Source of the DNA: Geopseudomonas aromaticivorans
Lineage (GTDB): Bacteria > Pseudomonadota > Gammaproteobacteria > Pseudomonadales > Pseudomonadaceae
Direction: 5' to 3'
Length of the DNA stretch: 64,000 bases
Assembly: GCF_019097855.1 (NCBI RefSeq)
Contig: NZ_JAHRGL010000015.1
Coordinates: forward strand, 1 to 64,000
Each line of letters begins with the position of its first letter. Positions within the stretch are counted from its first letter, which is position 1. The position numbers and the translations under genes were made by a program. Of the stretch, positions 45,082 through 54,395 are shown piece after piece. Below the pieces are notes generated by a model. That model saw nothing but the letters and a program-made list of their open reading frames with translations. It was not told where the DNA came from and ran no database searches.

Positions 45082-45647
45082 CAGTCCACCTCCTGTGGAT
45101 CAGTCGCCGCCAACGCCTGAAGCAGCGGCCAGTCCAGAACGACCTGGGCCTCCAGAAGGTTGTCGGTAGGTCGGGTACAGTCACGTTCGGGTGAAGGGTT
45201 GTTCCATGCGCAATGAACGGCCCCCGCGTGGTGCAGCCAGACGCGGTCAACGCCGTGCCAGAATCCGTCCGGCCATGGCTGATGTTCCTGCCATGCCTGA
45301 CGCAGCGGCCCGGCCATGCCAAGGCGCAGCCAGAACTCGCGCCTGTCCGGAGCGAGCACGCGCAGGCGCCTCTGCAGAGAGCTGAAGAGTGTCTGGACTG
45401 GAATCCGGCTCTCCAGCCAAACAGCATCCGCCATTGCGTTCGTGCCGGCCTGCCAGTGTCGATAGATGAGGCTGCCAATCGACGCCCCAATCAGAATGGG
45501 GCCTGCTTCGGCAATGGGCTCGTAGTCAGTGCCGTGCAGCAACAGCAGCGGAGTGACGTCGGTGTACTCGCGATAAATCCATTGAACGGCGTCATCGAAA
45601 GCGGCTCCATCCATGAGCAAGGCGCCGGAAAACTTGCGTCCGTTCAT
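45081..45647 (-). CDS. DUF4123 type VI effector adaptor/chaperone
   Basis: A 188-residue protein of the DUF4123 (Tap/Tec-like) family, adaptors that load a specific effector onto VgrG. Recognisable segments are LLLLHGTDYEPIAEAGPILIGAS, ESRIPVQTLFSSLQRRLRVLAPDRREFWLRLGMAGPLRQAW and the C-terminal DWPLLQALAA. The start overlaps the vgrG stop (ATGA) and its stop overlaps the effector start, a tight vgrG-adaptor-effector arrangement showing that the three act together. Confidence 0.85.
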   Translation of the reverse strand: MNGRKFSGALLMDGAAFDDAVQWIYREYTDVTPLLLLHGTDYEPIAEAGPILIGASIGSLIYRHWQAGTNAMADAVWLESRIPVQTLFSSLQRRLRVLAPDRREFWLRLGMAGPLRQAWQEHQPWPDGFWHGVDRVWLHHAGAVHCAWNNPSPERDCTRPTDNLLEAQVVLDWPLLQALAATDPQEVD

Positions 45648-47698
45648 TTGCGCTCTCCTTGCGCCTTGGCCGCTTCACACACCTCACAAACCCCCGACTT
45701 GCTCTGACGGAAAACCAGGAGCTGCTTCACCAGCGCCTCGAGGGGCAGGCCCGGCTTGTCCGCATCCGCTTGCTGCAGCGGCCCCGGCCGCAATGGCGCC
45801 GCCGGAGTCCCCGTGCCGGGGCTGCCGCCGCTGTTCATCTTCACCGTCGCACCGCTGAGAATGACGCCGCTGGCATCGAGCGTGACGAAGCTGCCGCCGG
45901 CCTTGAGGGTCAGCTCGCTGCCGGCTTCCAGCACCACCTTGAGGCCGCTGGAGAGATGGATTTCCTGGCCGGCCTCGACGAACTGCCCCTGACCGATCTT
46001 GACGTGCTGTTGCTCGCCAATCGTCAGGTGGTCGTTGGCGCGCACTTCGCTCTTGCGGTCAAGGTGGGTGGTGCGGTGCTCCTCGGCCTTGAGCTCCGAG
46101 TAGCTGTTGGCCTCGATCGTGTCGTGGCGCTGGTGGCCGACGCGGATCTTCTGGTCGTGCTCGATGTTCTGGTCCCAGTCGCGCTGGGCGTGGATATAGA
46201 TCTGCTCCGCGCCCTGGCGGTCCTCGATGCGCAGTTCGTTGTAGCCGCCACCGCCGGGGCTGGACAGGGTCTTGAATACGCTGCGGGTCTTGTGGGCCGG
46301 CAGCTCGTAGGGGACCACATGTTCCTTGTGATACAGGTAGCCGGTGACCAGCGGCTGGTCGGGGTCGCCTTCGAGGAAGCTGACCAGCACCTCCATACCG
46401 ATCCGTGGAATGGCGATGGTGCCGTAGCGGTCGCCGGCCCAGCTGCTGGAGACGCGCAGCCAGCAACTGGTGGTGTCGTCGGCCTGACCTTCGCGGTCCC
46501 AGTGGAACTGCACCTTGACCCGGCCGTACGGGTCGCAGTGGATTTCCTCGCCTTGTGGCCCGGTGACCACCGCGCTCTGGCTGCCGAGCAGGCGCGGCTT
46601 GGGATGGGCCAGCGGCGGGCGAAAGGGCGCGTCCCAGGGGGTGGCGAGAAAGCGGTTGCGGTAGCCCTGGGTGAAGCCGTCGCTGCTCGCCACGTCGCTG
46701 GTGACCGCTTCCTCCAGCACCTGCGGCTGCTTGCCCTCGTGGTGCAGCTCGGTGAGCAGCCACAGCTGGTTCCAGTCGCTGCGCGGATGTCCGCCGAGTT
46801 CAAGGAAGTGGCCGCTGGCCAGCACTGGCTGGTCGCTAGTGCCCTCGGCCAGTTGATAGTCGGCGCGGTGGCGCTCCAGGGTGCGGCGGGACAGGTGCTT
46901 GCCGCGCGTACGCTCGGTGAAACGGCCGGGGTAGTCGTAGTCCTCCAGGTCCGGGGCGAACTCGCTGGTGAAGGCGCTTTCCAGCGGCAGGCGCGGCTGC
47001 TCGAAGTCGTAGTCGCGGCGGGTCACCCGACTGGTGCGGGTTTCCAGGCGCACGCCAAAGCGCTTGACCACTGGGGCGTCGGCGACCAGACCGGAGTCCT
47101 GCTGGTAGCTCACCGGCGTCAGCCTGGGGAATACCGTCTGGTCGTCGCCGAACACCAGTACATGAGCGTCCGGCACGTGCTGGAAGTGGTAGTGGATGCC
47201 CTCCTCCGCGCACAGGCGCTGCACGAAGTGCAGGTCGGACTCGGCGTACTGCACGCAGTAGTCGCGCGGGGGATAGGCGGTCGGGCCGAGCTGGAAGCGG
47301 TAGCCGTCGCCCTCGAGGATGCCGTGCTCGGCCAGTACCCGGCCAACGATCTGCGGCACCGTCAGGTGCTGGAAGATGCGCTGGTTGCTGCGCTGGGCGA
47401 GGTAGGCCAGCCGCGGCACCAGGCTCAGCCGGTAGCGGGTCAGGCGCTGCCCGGAGTCGCCCTGGGCGATGCGGTAGACCAGGCCATGCACCCCGGCGCC
47501 ATCCGGGGCGAAGGCGAGGAATGCCGGCCGGTTGAGCAGGGCCTCCAGTTCGAGGTCGGCGCGTTCGCTGACCAGTTCCAGGTCGAAGCGCCAGGGCTGG
47601 CTGATGGCCTCGCGGCCGTGGAACTCGAGGATCTGCAGGTCGTGGGCGAGGCCGTCGATGTGCAGGGTGAAATGGGCGGCGTTGGCCGGAGCGAACAT
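45644..47698 (-). CDS. vgrG: Type VI secretion tip protein VgrG (TssI)
   Basis: A 684-residue spike protein. The N-terminal gp27-like part (FTLHIDGLAHDLQILEFHGREAISQPWRFDLELVSE, then RLCAEEGIHYHFQH) is followed by the gp5 OB-fold (HCDPYGRVKVQFHWDREG..SSCWLRVSSSWAG-like, here TTSCWLRVSSSWAGDRYGTIAIPRIGMEVLVSFLEGDPDQPLVTG) and the beta-helix needle with DUF2345-like repeats (LHLSSGLKVVLEAGSELTLKAGGSFVTLDASGVILSGATVKMNSGG). A short C-terminal tail (about 40 residues) ends in CEVCEAAKAQGERK and may bind the adaptor. Start at ATG 47698 with GAGGAA upstream. No enzymatic extension is present. Confidence 0.94.
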   Translation of the reverse strand: MFAPANAAHFTLHIDGLAHDLQILEFHGREAISQPWRFDLELVSERADLELEALLNRPAFLAFAPDGAGVHGLVYRIAQGDSGQRLTRYRLSLVPRLAYLAQRSNQRIFQHLTVPQIVGRVLAEHGILEGDGYRFQLGPTAYPPRDYCVQYAESDLHFVQRLCAEEGIHYHFQHVPDAHVLVFGDDQTVFPRLTPVSYQQDSGLVADAPVVKRFGVRLETRTSRVTRRDYDFEQPRLPLESAFTSEFAPDLEDYDYPGRFTERTRGKHLSRRTLERHRADYQLAEGTSDQPVLASGHFLELGGHPRSDWNQLWLLTELHHEGKQPQVLEEAVTSDVASSDGFTQGYRNRFLATPWDAPFRPPLAHPKPRLLGSQSAVVTGPQGEEIHCDPYGRVKVQFHWDREGQADDTTSCWLRVSSSWAGDRYGTIAIPRIGMEVLVSFLEGDPDQPLVTGYLYHKEHVVPYELPAHKTRSVFKTLSSPGGGGYNELRIEDRQGAEQIYIHAQRDWDQNIEHDQKIRVGHQRHDTIEANSYSELKAEEHRTTHLDRKSEVRANDHLTIGEQQHVKIGQGQFVEAGQEIHLSSGLKVVLEAGSELTLKAGGSFVTLDASGVILSGATVKMNSGGSPGTGTPAAPLRPGPLQQADADKPGLPLEALVKQLLVFRQSKSGVCEVCEAAKAQGERK

Positions 47699-47856
47699 CC
47701 GTTGTTCCTCGTCGGTCTTCCATGAACGGGGGCGTTGTTTTATGTATCTGCCCGGGCACGGGTGGCAAGCGCTCGGCATTTCGGGCCGGTCGCTGCCCGG
47801 GAAACGACATCGGCCAGAGGATCTGGCCGATGCGTGGATTGCGGAGCGTGAGCGGA

Positions 47857-48375
47857 TCAGGCGGAGATCGGCGTGCGCCAGTCGTCGGAGCCGGAGGTAC
47901 CGGAGACCTCGTGGGTCCAGACGATCTTGCGGTAGGTGAAGTAGACGTCTTCGAGGTGGGTGAAGTGCGCCATGTTCGGGTCCTGGCAGTTCGGCATGCG
48001 CGACTGCACGTCGACGATGATGGCGTCGTGCAGTTCGATGGTGAAGTAGTGCTCCTGGGTGCCGGTGGCGGAGGTGCGGTACCACTCCAGGCGGCACTTG
48101 GTCAGGCGCTCGCCGGAGGTGAGGGCGTTGAACAGCAGCGGCGAGGATTTGTCGAACACCTTGGTGATCATCAGCGGCTTGTGCACGCGCTGGCCGGTCG
48201 GCTGGCCGGACTGCGGGTCGCGCGGGATGATCACCTGGTGCTGGAAGGCTTCGACGAGGATCTGGTCTTCATGACCTTCCTGGAAGATGTTGCCGACCGA
48301 GCCTTCGGTGAAGGTGCCAGCGGTAATCAGACCTTGCTTGGTGCCTTCGATGGACAGGTACGCGGGTGTTGGCAT
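47857..48375 (-). CDS. hcp: Type VI secretion tube protein Hcp (TssD)
   Basis: A 172-residue Hcp that forms the hexameric tube rings (MPTPAYLSIEGTKQGLITAGTFTEGSVGNIFQEGHEDQILVEAFQHQVIIPRDPQSGQPTGQRVHKPLMITKVFDKSSPLL). Complete and of standard length. ATG 48375 has AAGGAGA at an ideal distance. It lies 158 bp before vgrG on the same strand and is the head of the cassette. No sheath, baseplate or ClpV genes are nearby, so this is an orphan hcp-vgrG cluster that depends on a type VI apparatus encoded elsewhere. Confidence 0.96.
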   Translation of the reverse strand: MPTPAYLSIEGTKQGLITAGTFTEGSVGNIFQEGHEDQILVEAFQHQVIIPRDPQSGQPTGQRVHKPLMITKVFDKSSPLLFNALTSGERLTKCRLEWYRTSATGTQEHYFTIELHDAIIVDVQSRMPNCQDPNMAHFTHLEDVYFTYRKIVWTHEVSGTSGSDDWRTPISA

Positions 48376-48757
48376 GGGGGCTCTCCTTTGCCTGGGTCTT
48401 GGACCGGATCGGTCCGGGAGCCCGGGTGGTCGCAAGCGCCGTGCCAGCCTGGTTTATTCCTTTGTAAACAATGGCTTGCGCTCCATGGGCGGGGGTGTGG
48501 CCCGGCGCAGTGTGGCCGGCGTCACCAAAGTCTGCGCAACAGCCTGCGCAGTGCTGTGCAGGAAGTGGCGCACTGGGCTGCGGGCCCGGCAGGGCAAGGC
48601 TTGCCGCGGATTCCGGGGGGCTGGCCGGCGCGGCGCCTGTGCCAAAAGCTGCACAGCGCGCGGCGCTGGCTGGCGTGGCAGCGACGTGCAGGGAAGTCGC
48701 TTGAGTTGGCCTGCTGGCGGGTACAATGGCGGCCCTGTCCAATCGCGGGAGAGTCCT
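48376..48757. other. Divergent intergenic region between hcp and lpxL
   Basis: 382 bp without a convincing gene. It holds the leftward hcp promoter region (not defined) and the GTG-start leader of lpxL. In the gene order known from P. aeruginosa a DNA-3-methyladenine glycosylase gene (tag) lies between glyQ and this acyltransferase; it is absent here. Confidence 0.6.
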
Positions 48758-49645
48758 GTGGAGAAGATCAAAGGCGCCCTGGTGGTGGGCGCGCTGCGGC
48801 TGGTTGCCGCCCTGCCCTGGTCCGCCGTGCAGGGCCTAGGCGCGGCCATCGGCTGGCTGATGTGGAAGCTGCCCAACGGTTCGCGCGAGGTGGTGCGCAT
48901 CAACCAGGCCAAGTGCTTCCCCGAGCTGGGCGCCGCCGAGCGCGAGGCGCTGCTCGGCCGCACGCTGAAGGACATCGGCAAAACCTTCACCGAGAGCGCC
49001 TGCGCGTGGATCTGGCCGCCGCAGAAGTCGCTGGCGCTGGTCAAGGAAGTCGAGGGCCTCGAGGTGCTCGAGGCGGCGCTGGCCAGCGGCAAGGGCGTGG
49101 TCGGCATCACCAGCCACCTGGGCAACTGGGAAGTGCTCAACCACTTCTACTGCAACCAGTGCAAGCCGATCATCTTCTACCGCCCGCCCAAGCAGAAGGC
49201 GGTGGACGAGCTGCTGCAGCGCCAGCGCGTGCAGATGGGCAACCGGGTGGCGCCGTCGACCAAGGAAGGCATCCTCAGCGTGATCAAGGAGGTGCGCCGC
49301 GGCGGCGCGGTGGGCATTCCCGCCGATCCGGAGCCGAGCGAAGGCAGCGGCCTCTTCGTGCCGTTCTTCGCCGTGCAGGCGCTGACCAGCAAGTTCGTGC
49401 CGGGCATGCTGGCCGGGCACAAGGCGGTCGGCGTGTTCCTGCATGCGATCCGCCTGGAGGACGGCAGCGGCTTCAAGGTGATCCTCGAGGCGGCGCCGGA
49501 GGAGATGTACAGCAAGGACCCGGAAGTCGGCGTGGCGGCGATGAGCCGGATGATCGAGAGCTACGTGCGGCGCTGGCCGAGCCAGTACATGTGGAGCATG
49601 AAACGCTTCAAGAAGCGCCCGGTGGGGGAAAAGCGCTGGTACTGA
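48758..49645 (+). CDS. lpxL: Lipid A biosynthesis lauroyl acyltransferase (LpxL/HtrB type)
   Basis: A 295-residue inner-membrane acyltransferase adding a secondary acyl chain to lipid A. The catalytic HX4D/E motif is SHLGNWEV. An N-terminal hydrophobic anchor (GALVVGALRLVAALPWSAVQGLGAAIGWLMW) is followed by VRINQAKCFPEL. I choose GTG at 48758, with GGGAGAG just upstream, since VEKIKGALVVGALRL matches the start of the Pseudomonas oriC-proximal homologue as I remember it; the frame stays open upstream to 48287 without good starts. A GC-rich hairpin without T-tract follows at 49646-49673. Confidence 0.9.
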   Translation: MEKIKGALVVGALRLVAALPWSAVQGLGAAIGWLMWKLPNGSREVVRINQAKCFPELGAAEREALLGRTLKDIGKTFTESACAWIWPPQKSLALVKEVEGLEVLEAALASGKGVVGITSHLGNWEVLNHFYCNQCKPIIFYRPPKQKAVDELLQRQRVQMGNRVAPSTKEGILSVIKEVRRGGAVGIPADPEPSEGSGLFVPFFAVQALTSKFVPGMLAGHKAVGVFLHAIRLEDGSGFKVILEAAPEEMYSKDPEVGVAAMSRMIESYVRRWPSQYMWSMKRFKKRPVGEKRWY

Positions 49646-49942
49646 GGGGCCGGCCGGTGCAACCGCCGGCCCCGGAGCGGCGCAACTGCACCTGGTCGGA
49701 GGATATGCCGGCGCCGTCTTGCGCCATCTACACTCAATAGACCGTGGTCGGACGTGCTGGACGTTCCGTTCTAGAGGCTGGCAAACCTGCGCAGGCTCCG
49801 CATGCGGTTTGTTAGGAGGAAGAGAGCAGCCCTTCGAGGCCTGCGGAGCCTTCGAGCCCCCATGAGCAGCATGAAGGGTCTGCTGGAAACCTGTCCGCTG
49901 GCGGCTGGCTTGCCGCCGGCGAATCGGTTCCGGGGACCTGCG

Positions 49943-51037
49943 ATGTCGATTCTGCGCGCGTTGATCGTCGCCCTGCTGGTGGCGCTGGTGGGGTGTGCCG
50001 CTCGCGAGCGCCCTCCCGTCGCGCCTCCTCCGGTGGTGATTGCGCAAAGTACCTGGCGGCAGGTCGACCGCGACATCTTCGTCGCCTCGCAGGAGGCCTC
50101 AGGGGAGGCCTCGGGTTACGCCCGCGACCTCATGCAGCGCTGGAGGACCCTCGTCTACCAGCGCAGCGAGGCGGAGTTCATTCCGTGGTTTTCCAGCTAC
50201 TGGACCCGGCAATGGCTGACCATGAAGGTGACCTGGTACCAGCTGAACGCCGGGGGCGAGACGGGGCCGGTGGTGGATCGCCTGGCGCTCTATCTGCAGG
50301 AGCAATACCAGGCGCGCGTGCTGGAGCCCGTCGCCAAGCAGGTCAGTCCCGCCTGGATCATGGCGCAGACGACGCAACTCTACGTCCGTCTGCTCCGCGA
50401 GCAACTGCAAGGCATTGCGCCGCGCTATGGTGTCCCTGTGGAGCAATTCGCCACCCACCTCCAGGACATTCCCGCCATCGCGCTGGCGCCGCCAGCCAGC
50501 CTCGACGCGTCGCTCTACCAGCTGGTCAGCGCCGAGCCGATCGACAGTCAGCCGGCCTATGTGGCCCTGGTCGAGCGCCTCCAGCAGGCCCGTGCTGGCC
50601 CGGGAGCCTGGTCGGCGGACGCCGGCATCTCGTCACTGGCAAAGCAGACGAGCGAGAGCCTGGTGGCCGAACGCACCCGCGGTGTCGCAGGAACTGTTTC
50701 CTCGATGGTCGGCCGGGTAGCCGGCACGGTTATTTCGCTGGGAGTCGCGGGCTTCAGCGCCCTCGTGCGTGAAAACGAGCGGCCGAAAATGGAGGCGCAG
50801 CTGCGCAAAAACCTCAACGCCGCCTTTGACGAAGAGTGGCTGGACCTGCTGCGCAACCCCGCCACGGGGGTGCTGGCCGGGGTCAACCACATGGCCGGAC
50901 AAATCGAGGGCGGCCTCGCCGACAGCGTCATGCAGCCGGCCCACGTCGAACCGCTCCCGCCAACCGTTCTCGTGCCCGGCGAGCCACCTCGACAAGACGG
51001 CCAGAAAGACGACGAGACGTTCTACCGGCTGTGGTAG
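49943..51037 (+). CDS. Putative lipoprotein, unknown function
   Basis: A 364-residue exported protein. The signal peptide MSILRALIVALLVALVGC ends in a lipobox with the lipidated cysteine at residue 18, so it should be membrane-anchored on the periplasmic side. The body is mainly helical with a hydrophobic, glycine-rich patch (GTVSSMVGRVAGTVISLGVAGFSALV near 250-275). The start at 49943 is chosen for the signal peptide; an ATG at 49862 would add 27 residues. No family recognised. It is a single gene between lpxL and the convergent TPR gene; upstream, 49646-49942 carries no other gene. Confidence 0.7.
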   Translation: MSILRALIVALLVALVGCAARERPPVAPPPVVIAQSTWRQVDRDIFVASQEASGEASGYARDLMQRWRTLVYQRSEAEFIPWFSSYWTRQWLTMKVTWYQLNAGGETGPVVDRLALYLQEQYQARVLEPVAKQVSPAWIMAQTTQLYVRLLREQLQGIAPRYGVPVEQFATHLQDIPAIALAPPASLDASLYQLVSAEPIDSQPAYVALVERLQQARAGPGAWSADAGISSLAKQTSESLVAERTRGVAGTVSSMVGRVAGTVISLGVAGFSALVRENERPKMEAQLRKNLNAAFDEEWLDLLRNPATGVLAGVNHMAGQIEGGLADSVMQPAHVEPLPPTVLVPGEPPRQDGQKDDETFYRLW

Positions 51038-51104
51038 CGCGCAGGCATGGCCCGGCACGGCCATCAGCGGCGGCGGATGACGATGGACTGACCGTCAGCG
51101 GGGC

Positions 51105-51428
51105 CTACGCCGGCCGCGGCTTGTCCAGCTTGCGGAGAAACACCGCCATCTCCTTTTCCGCCTGCTTGTCGCCGTGGCGGCGGGCGGCGTCCAGGCCCTG
51201 CTGCCAGGCGCTGCGCGCCGTCTCGGCGGCGCCGAGGGCGGCGTGGGCCTTGCCCAGCAGCTTCCAGGCAGCGGAGTAGCCGGGGTCGAACTCCACGCAG
51301 CGCTGCAGGTGGACGACCGCCTGCGCGGCGTCCCCGGCATCCAGGTGGGCGTTGCCGAGGCCGAAGCGCAGCAGGGCGTTGTCGTGGCCGGCGGCCAGTA
51401 GTTTTTCCAGGGCGGCGACGGTGGTCAT
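51105..51428 (-). CDS. Tetratricopeptide-repeat protein
   Basis: A 107-residue protein made of about two and a half TPR units (NALLRFGLGNAHLDAGDAAQAVVHLQRCVEFDPGYSAAWKLLGKAHAALGAAETARSAWQQGLDAARRHGD). No signal peptide is seen. The same small gene stands next to the trk genes in the oriC-proximal block of other Pseudomonas (PA0015 position). It is probably a protein-protein scaffold; partner unknown. It is likely the last gene of the def-fmt-rsmB-trkA-trkH leftward operon, 71 bp after trkH. Confidence 0.8.
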   Translation of the reverse strand: MTTVAALEKLLAAGHDNALLRFGLGNAHLDAGDAAQAVVHLQRCVEFDPGYSAAWKLLGKAHAALGAAETARSAWQQGLDAARRHGDKQAEKEMAVFLRKLDKPRPA

Positions 51429-51499
51429 TTTTTACCTGCGCAAAGTCGGTTGACGATCTTAGCAGCATGGCCGATGCGCAGCCGATCGTGGGCAGACTT

Positions 51500-52951
51500 T
51501 CAATAGCGCCAGAACGCCGGCGACAGCAGCACCACCAGCGAGAACACCTCGAGGCGGCCGAGGATCATCGCCAGGCTGAGCAGCAGCTTGGCGCTGTCCG
51601 GCAGGCCGGCATAGTTGGCGCTGGCGGCACCGAGGGTGGCGCCGAGGTTGTTCATGCACGAGGCCAGGCTGGAGAAGGCGGTGACCGGGTCGAGGCCGGT
51701 GCCGAGCAGCAGCAGCATCAGGCCGAAGAAGGTGACCATGTACATGGCGCAGAAGCCCCACACCGACTCGATCACCCGGTCGGGCACCTTGCGCCGGCCC
51801 ATCTTCACCCCGAACACGCCGTTGGGATGCAGCAGGCGCTGGATCTCGCGCTGGCCCTGGCGCACCACCAGCATGGCGCGCATCACCTTCATGCCACCGC
51901 CGGTGGAGCCGGCGCAGGCGCCGATGAAGGTGGTGTACAGCAGCAGGAACGGCAGGAAGCTCGGCCACACGCTGAAGTCGTCGACGCCGAAGCCGGTGGT
52001 GGTGAATACCGAGACCACCTGGAAGGCGGCGTAGCGCACCGAGTCCAGCGGGTCGTCGTGATGGCTGTAGAGCAGCAGGATCAGGGTAGTGATGGCGAAC
52101 ACCGAGAGCAGCAACCTGAGGTAGGTCATGCACTCGGGATCGCGCAGGTAGGCCTTCAGCGAGCGGCTGCGCAGGGCGAGGAAGTGCAGGGCGAAGTTCA
52201 TCCCCGAGGCGGCCATGAAGAAGATGCAGATGACCTCGATCAGCGCGCTGTCGAAGTAGCCGATGCTGGCGTCGTGGGTGGACAGGCCGCCGATGGAGAT
52301 GGTGGCGAAGCTGTGGCCGACGGCATCGAACAGGTTCATGCCGGCGGCCCAGTAGGCCAGCGCGCAGGCGACGGTCAGGCCGCAGTAGATCAGCCACAGG
52401 GTCTTGGCGGTGTCGGCGATGCGCGGCGACAGCTTGTTGTCCTTCAGCGGCCCGGGCATCTCGGCGCGGTACAGCTGCATGCCGCCGATGCCGAGCATCG
52501 GCATCACCGCCACCGCCAGCACCACGATACCCATGCCGCCCAGCCACTGCAGCTGCTGGCGGTAGTAGAGGATCGAGCGGGGCATGGCGTCGAGGCCGCT
52601 GAGCACGGTGGCGCCGGTGGTGCTCAGGCCGGAGAAGGCCTCGAACAGCGCATCCACCGGGCCCATGTGCGGCCGCTCGCCGAGCAGGAAGGGGATGGCG
52701 CCGAAGCTGCCGAGGACGAACCAGAACAGCGCGGTGATCAGGTAGCCGTCGCGCACCCGCAGCTCGCCGCGCGCGCGGTGCACCGGCAGCCAGATCAGCG
52801 CGCCGGTCACCAGGGTGATGGCGAACGACCAGACGAAGCTGCGCCAGGTCTCGTCGCCGTCATGCACGCCCAGCAGCATGGGCGGCAGGTGGGTGATGCT
52901 GAAGATCATCAGCAGGAGGCCGAGAATGCGGCAAATGACGGCGTAGTGCAT
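51500..52951 (-). CDS. trkH: Trk potassium uptake protein TrkH
   Basis: A 483-residue integral membrane potassium channel subunit with about ten hydrophobic segments. Selectivity-filter-like loops are [52 protein letters not shown] and [16 protein letters not shown]. It forms the Trk uptake system with TrkA, whose gene ends... upstream on the same strand with a 70-bp gap (52952-53021). In P. aeruginosa trkH lies elsewhere in the genome; here it is paired with trkA. Confidence 0.95.
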   Translation of the reverse strand: MHYAVICRILGLLLMIFSITHLPPMLLGVHDGDETWRSFVWSFAITLVTGALIWLPVHRARGELRVRDGYLITALFWFVLGSFGAIPFLLGERPHMGPVDALFEAFSGLSTTGATVLSGLDAMPRSILYYRQQLQWLGGMGIVVLAVAVMPMLGIGGMQLYRAEMPGPLKDNKLSPRIADTAKTLWLIYCGLTVACALAYWAAGMNLFDAVGHSFATISIGGLSTHDASIGYFDSALIEVICIFFMAASGMNFALHFLALRSRSLKAYLRDPECMTYLRLLLSVFAITTLILLLYSHHDDPLDSVRYAAFQVVSVFTTTGFGVDDFSVWPSFLPFLLLYTTFIGACAGSTGGGMKVMRAMLVVRQGQREIQRLLHPNGVFGVKMGRRKVPDRVIESVWGFCAMYMVTFFGLMLLLLGTGLDPVTAFSSLASCMNNLGATLGAASANYAGLPDSAKLLLSLAMILGRLEVFSLVVLLSPAFWRY

Positions 52952-53021
52952 GGGCTGGGGTTACCGGCGCAGTGGCGTGGGGCGTTGGCCGCGGGGCAGG
53001 CCGCCCCGCTGCGCCGCAGGG

Positions 53022-54395
53022 TCAGAAGAAGGTCAGGCCCGCCTGGAACAGGCGTTCCACGTCGCGGATATGCTTCTTGTCGACCAGGAACAGGATGACG
53101 TGGTCGCCCGACTCGATCAGCGTTTCGCCGTGGGCGATCAGCACCTCGTCGGCGCGCACGATGGCGCCGATGGTGGTGTCCGGCGGCAGCGGCACGTCGG
53201 CGACCTTGCGGCCGACCACCTTGCTCGAGCGCGAGTCGCCGTGGGCGATCGCCTCGATGGCCTCGGCGGCGCCGCGGCGCAGCGAGTGCACGGCGACGAT
53301 GTCGCCGCGGCGCACGTGGGTCAGCAGGGTACCGATGGTTGCCTGCTGCGGGCTGATGGCGATGTCGATCTCGCCGCCCTGGATCAGATCGACGTAGGCC
53401 GGGTTGCTGATCAGGCTCATCACCTTGCGCGCGCCGAGGCGCTTGGCCAGCAGCGAGGACATGATGTTGGCCTCGTCGTCGTTGGTCAGGGCGAGGAAGA
53501 TGTCGGCGTCGGCGATGTTCTCCTCGACCAGCAGGTCGCGGTCGGAGGCGCTGCCCTGCAGGACGATGGTGCTTTCCAGGGCGTCGGACAGGTAGCGGCA
53601 GCGCGCCGGGCTCATCTCGATGATCTTGACCTGGTAGCGGGTCTCGATGGCCTCGGCCAGGCGCTCGCCGATATGGCCGCCGCCGGCGATCACCACCTTG
53701 CGGTGGCTGTCCTCGACCCGGCGCAGCTCGCCCATCACCGCGCGGATATGGCTGCGCGCGGCGATGAAGAACACCTCGTCGTCGGCCTCGATCACCGTGT
53801 CGCCCTGCGGGATGAGCGGCCGATCGCGGCGGTAGATGGCCGCCACACGGGCGTCGATGGTCGGCATGTGCTCGCGGATCTGCTTGAGCTGCTGGCCGAC
53901 CAGCGGGCCGCCGTAGTAGGCGCGCACACCGACCAGCTGGGCCTTGCCCTCGGCGAAGTCGAGCACCTGCAGGGCGCCGGGGTATTCGATCAGGCGGCGG
54001 ATGTAGTTGGTCACTTCCTGTTCCGGGCTGATCAGCACGTCGACCGGGATCGCCTCGTTGCTGAACAGGCCGGCGCGGGTCAGGTAGGCCGCCTCGCGCA
54101 CCCGGGCGATCTTGGTCGGGGTGTTGAACAGGGTGTAGGCGACCTGGCAGGCGATCATGTTGGTTTCGTCGCTGTTGGTCACCGCCACCAGCATGTCGGC
54201 GTCGTCGGCGCCGGCCTGGCGCAGCACGGTCGGGTACGAGCCCTTGCCCTGGATGGTGCGGATGTCCAGGCGGTCGCCGAGGTCGCGCAGGCGCTCGCCG
54301 TCGGTATCGACCACGGTGATGTCGTTGGCCTCGCTGGCCAGGTGTTCGGCTAGGCTGCCGCCGACCTGGCCGGCGCCGAGAATGATGATCTTCAT
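53022..54395 (-). CDS. trkA: Trk system potassium transporter regulatory protein TrkA
   Basis: A 457-residue cytoplasmic NAD-binding regulator with two RCK modules. Each opens with a Rossmann motif: [30 protein letters not shown] at the start and [28 protein letters not shown] near residue 233. TrkA_C domains follow each half. It gates TrkH. The ATG overlaps the rsmB stop by four bases. The frame runs open far upstream across rsmB, but that is only shadow coding. Confidence 0.96.
   Translation of the reverse strand: MKIIILGAGQVGGSLAEHLASEANDITVVDTDGERLRDLGDRLDIRTIQGKGSYPTVLRQAGADDADMLVAVTNSDETNMIACQVAYTLFNTPTKIARVREAAYLTRAGLFSNEAIPVDVLISPEQEVTNYIRRLIEYPGALQVLDFAEGKAQLVGVRAYYGGPLVGQQLKQIREHMPTIDARVAAIYRRDRPLIPQGDTVIEADDEVFFIAARSHIRAVMGELRRVEDSHRKVVIAGGGHIGERLAEAIETRYQVKIIEMSPARCRYLSDALESTIVLQGSASDRDLLVEENIADADIFLALTNDDEANIMSSLLAKRLGARKVMSLISNPAYVDLIQGGEIDIAISPQQATIGTLLTHVRRGDIVAVHSLRRGAAEAIEAIAHGDSRSSKVVGRKVADVPLPPDTTIGAIVRADEVLIAHGETLIESGDHVILFLVDKKHIRDVERLFQAGLTFF

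Noticed and set aside
45659-47725. A 688-codon + strand frame across vgrG
   Set aside because: It is the mirror of the vgrG gene, of biased composition; vgrG on the minus strand has complete domain motifs.
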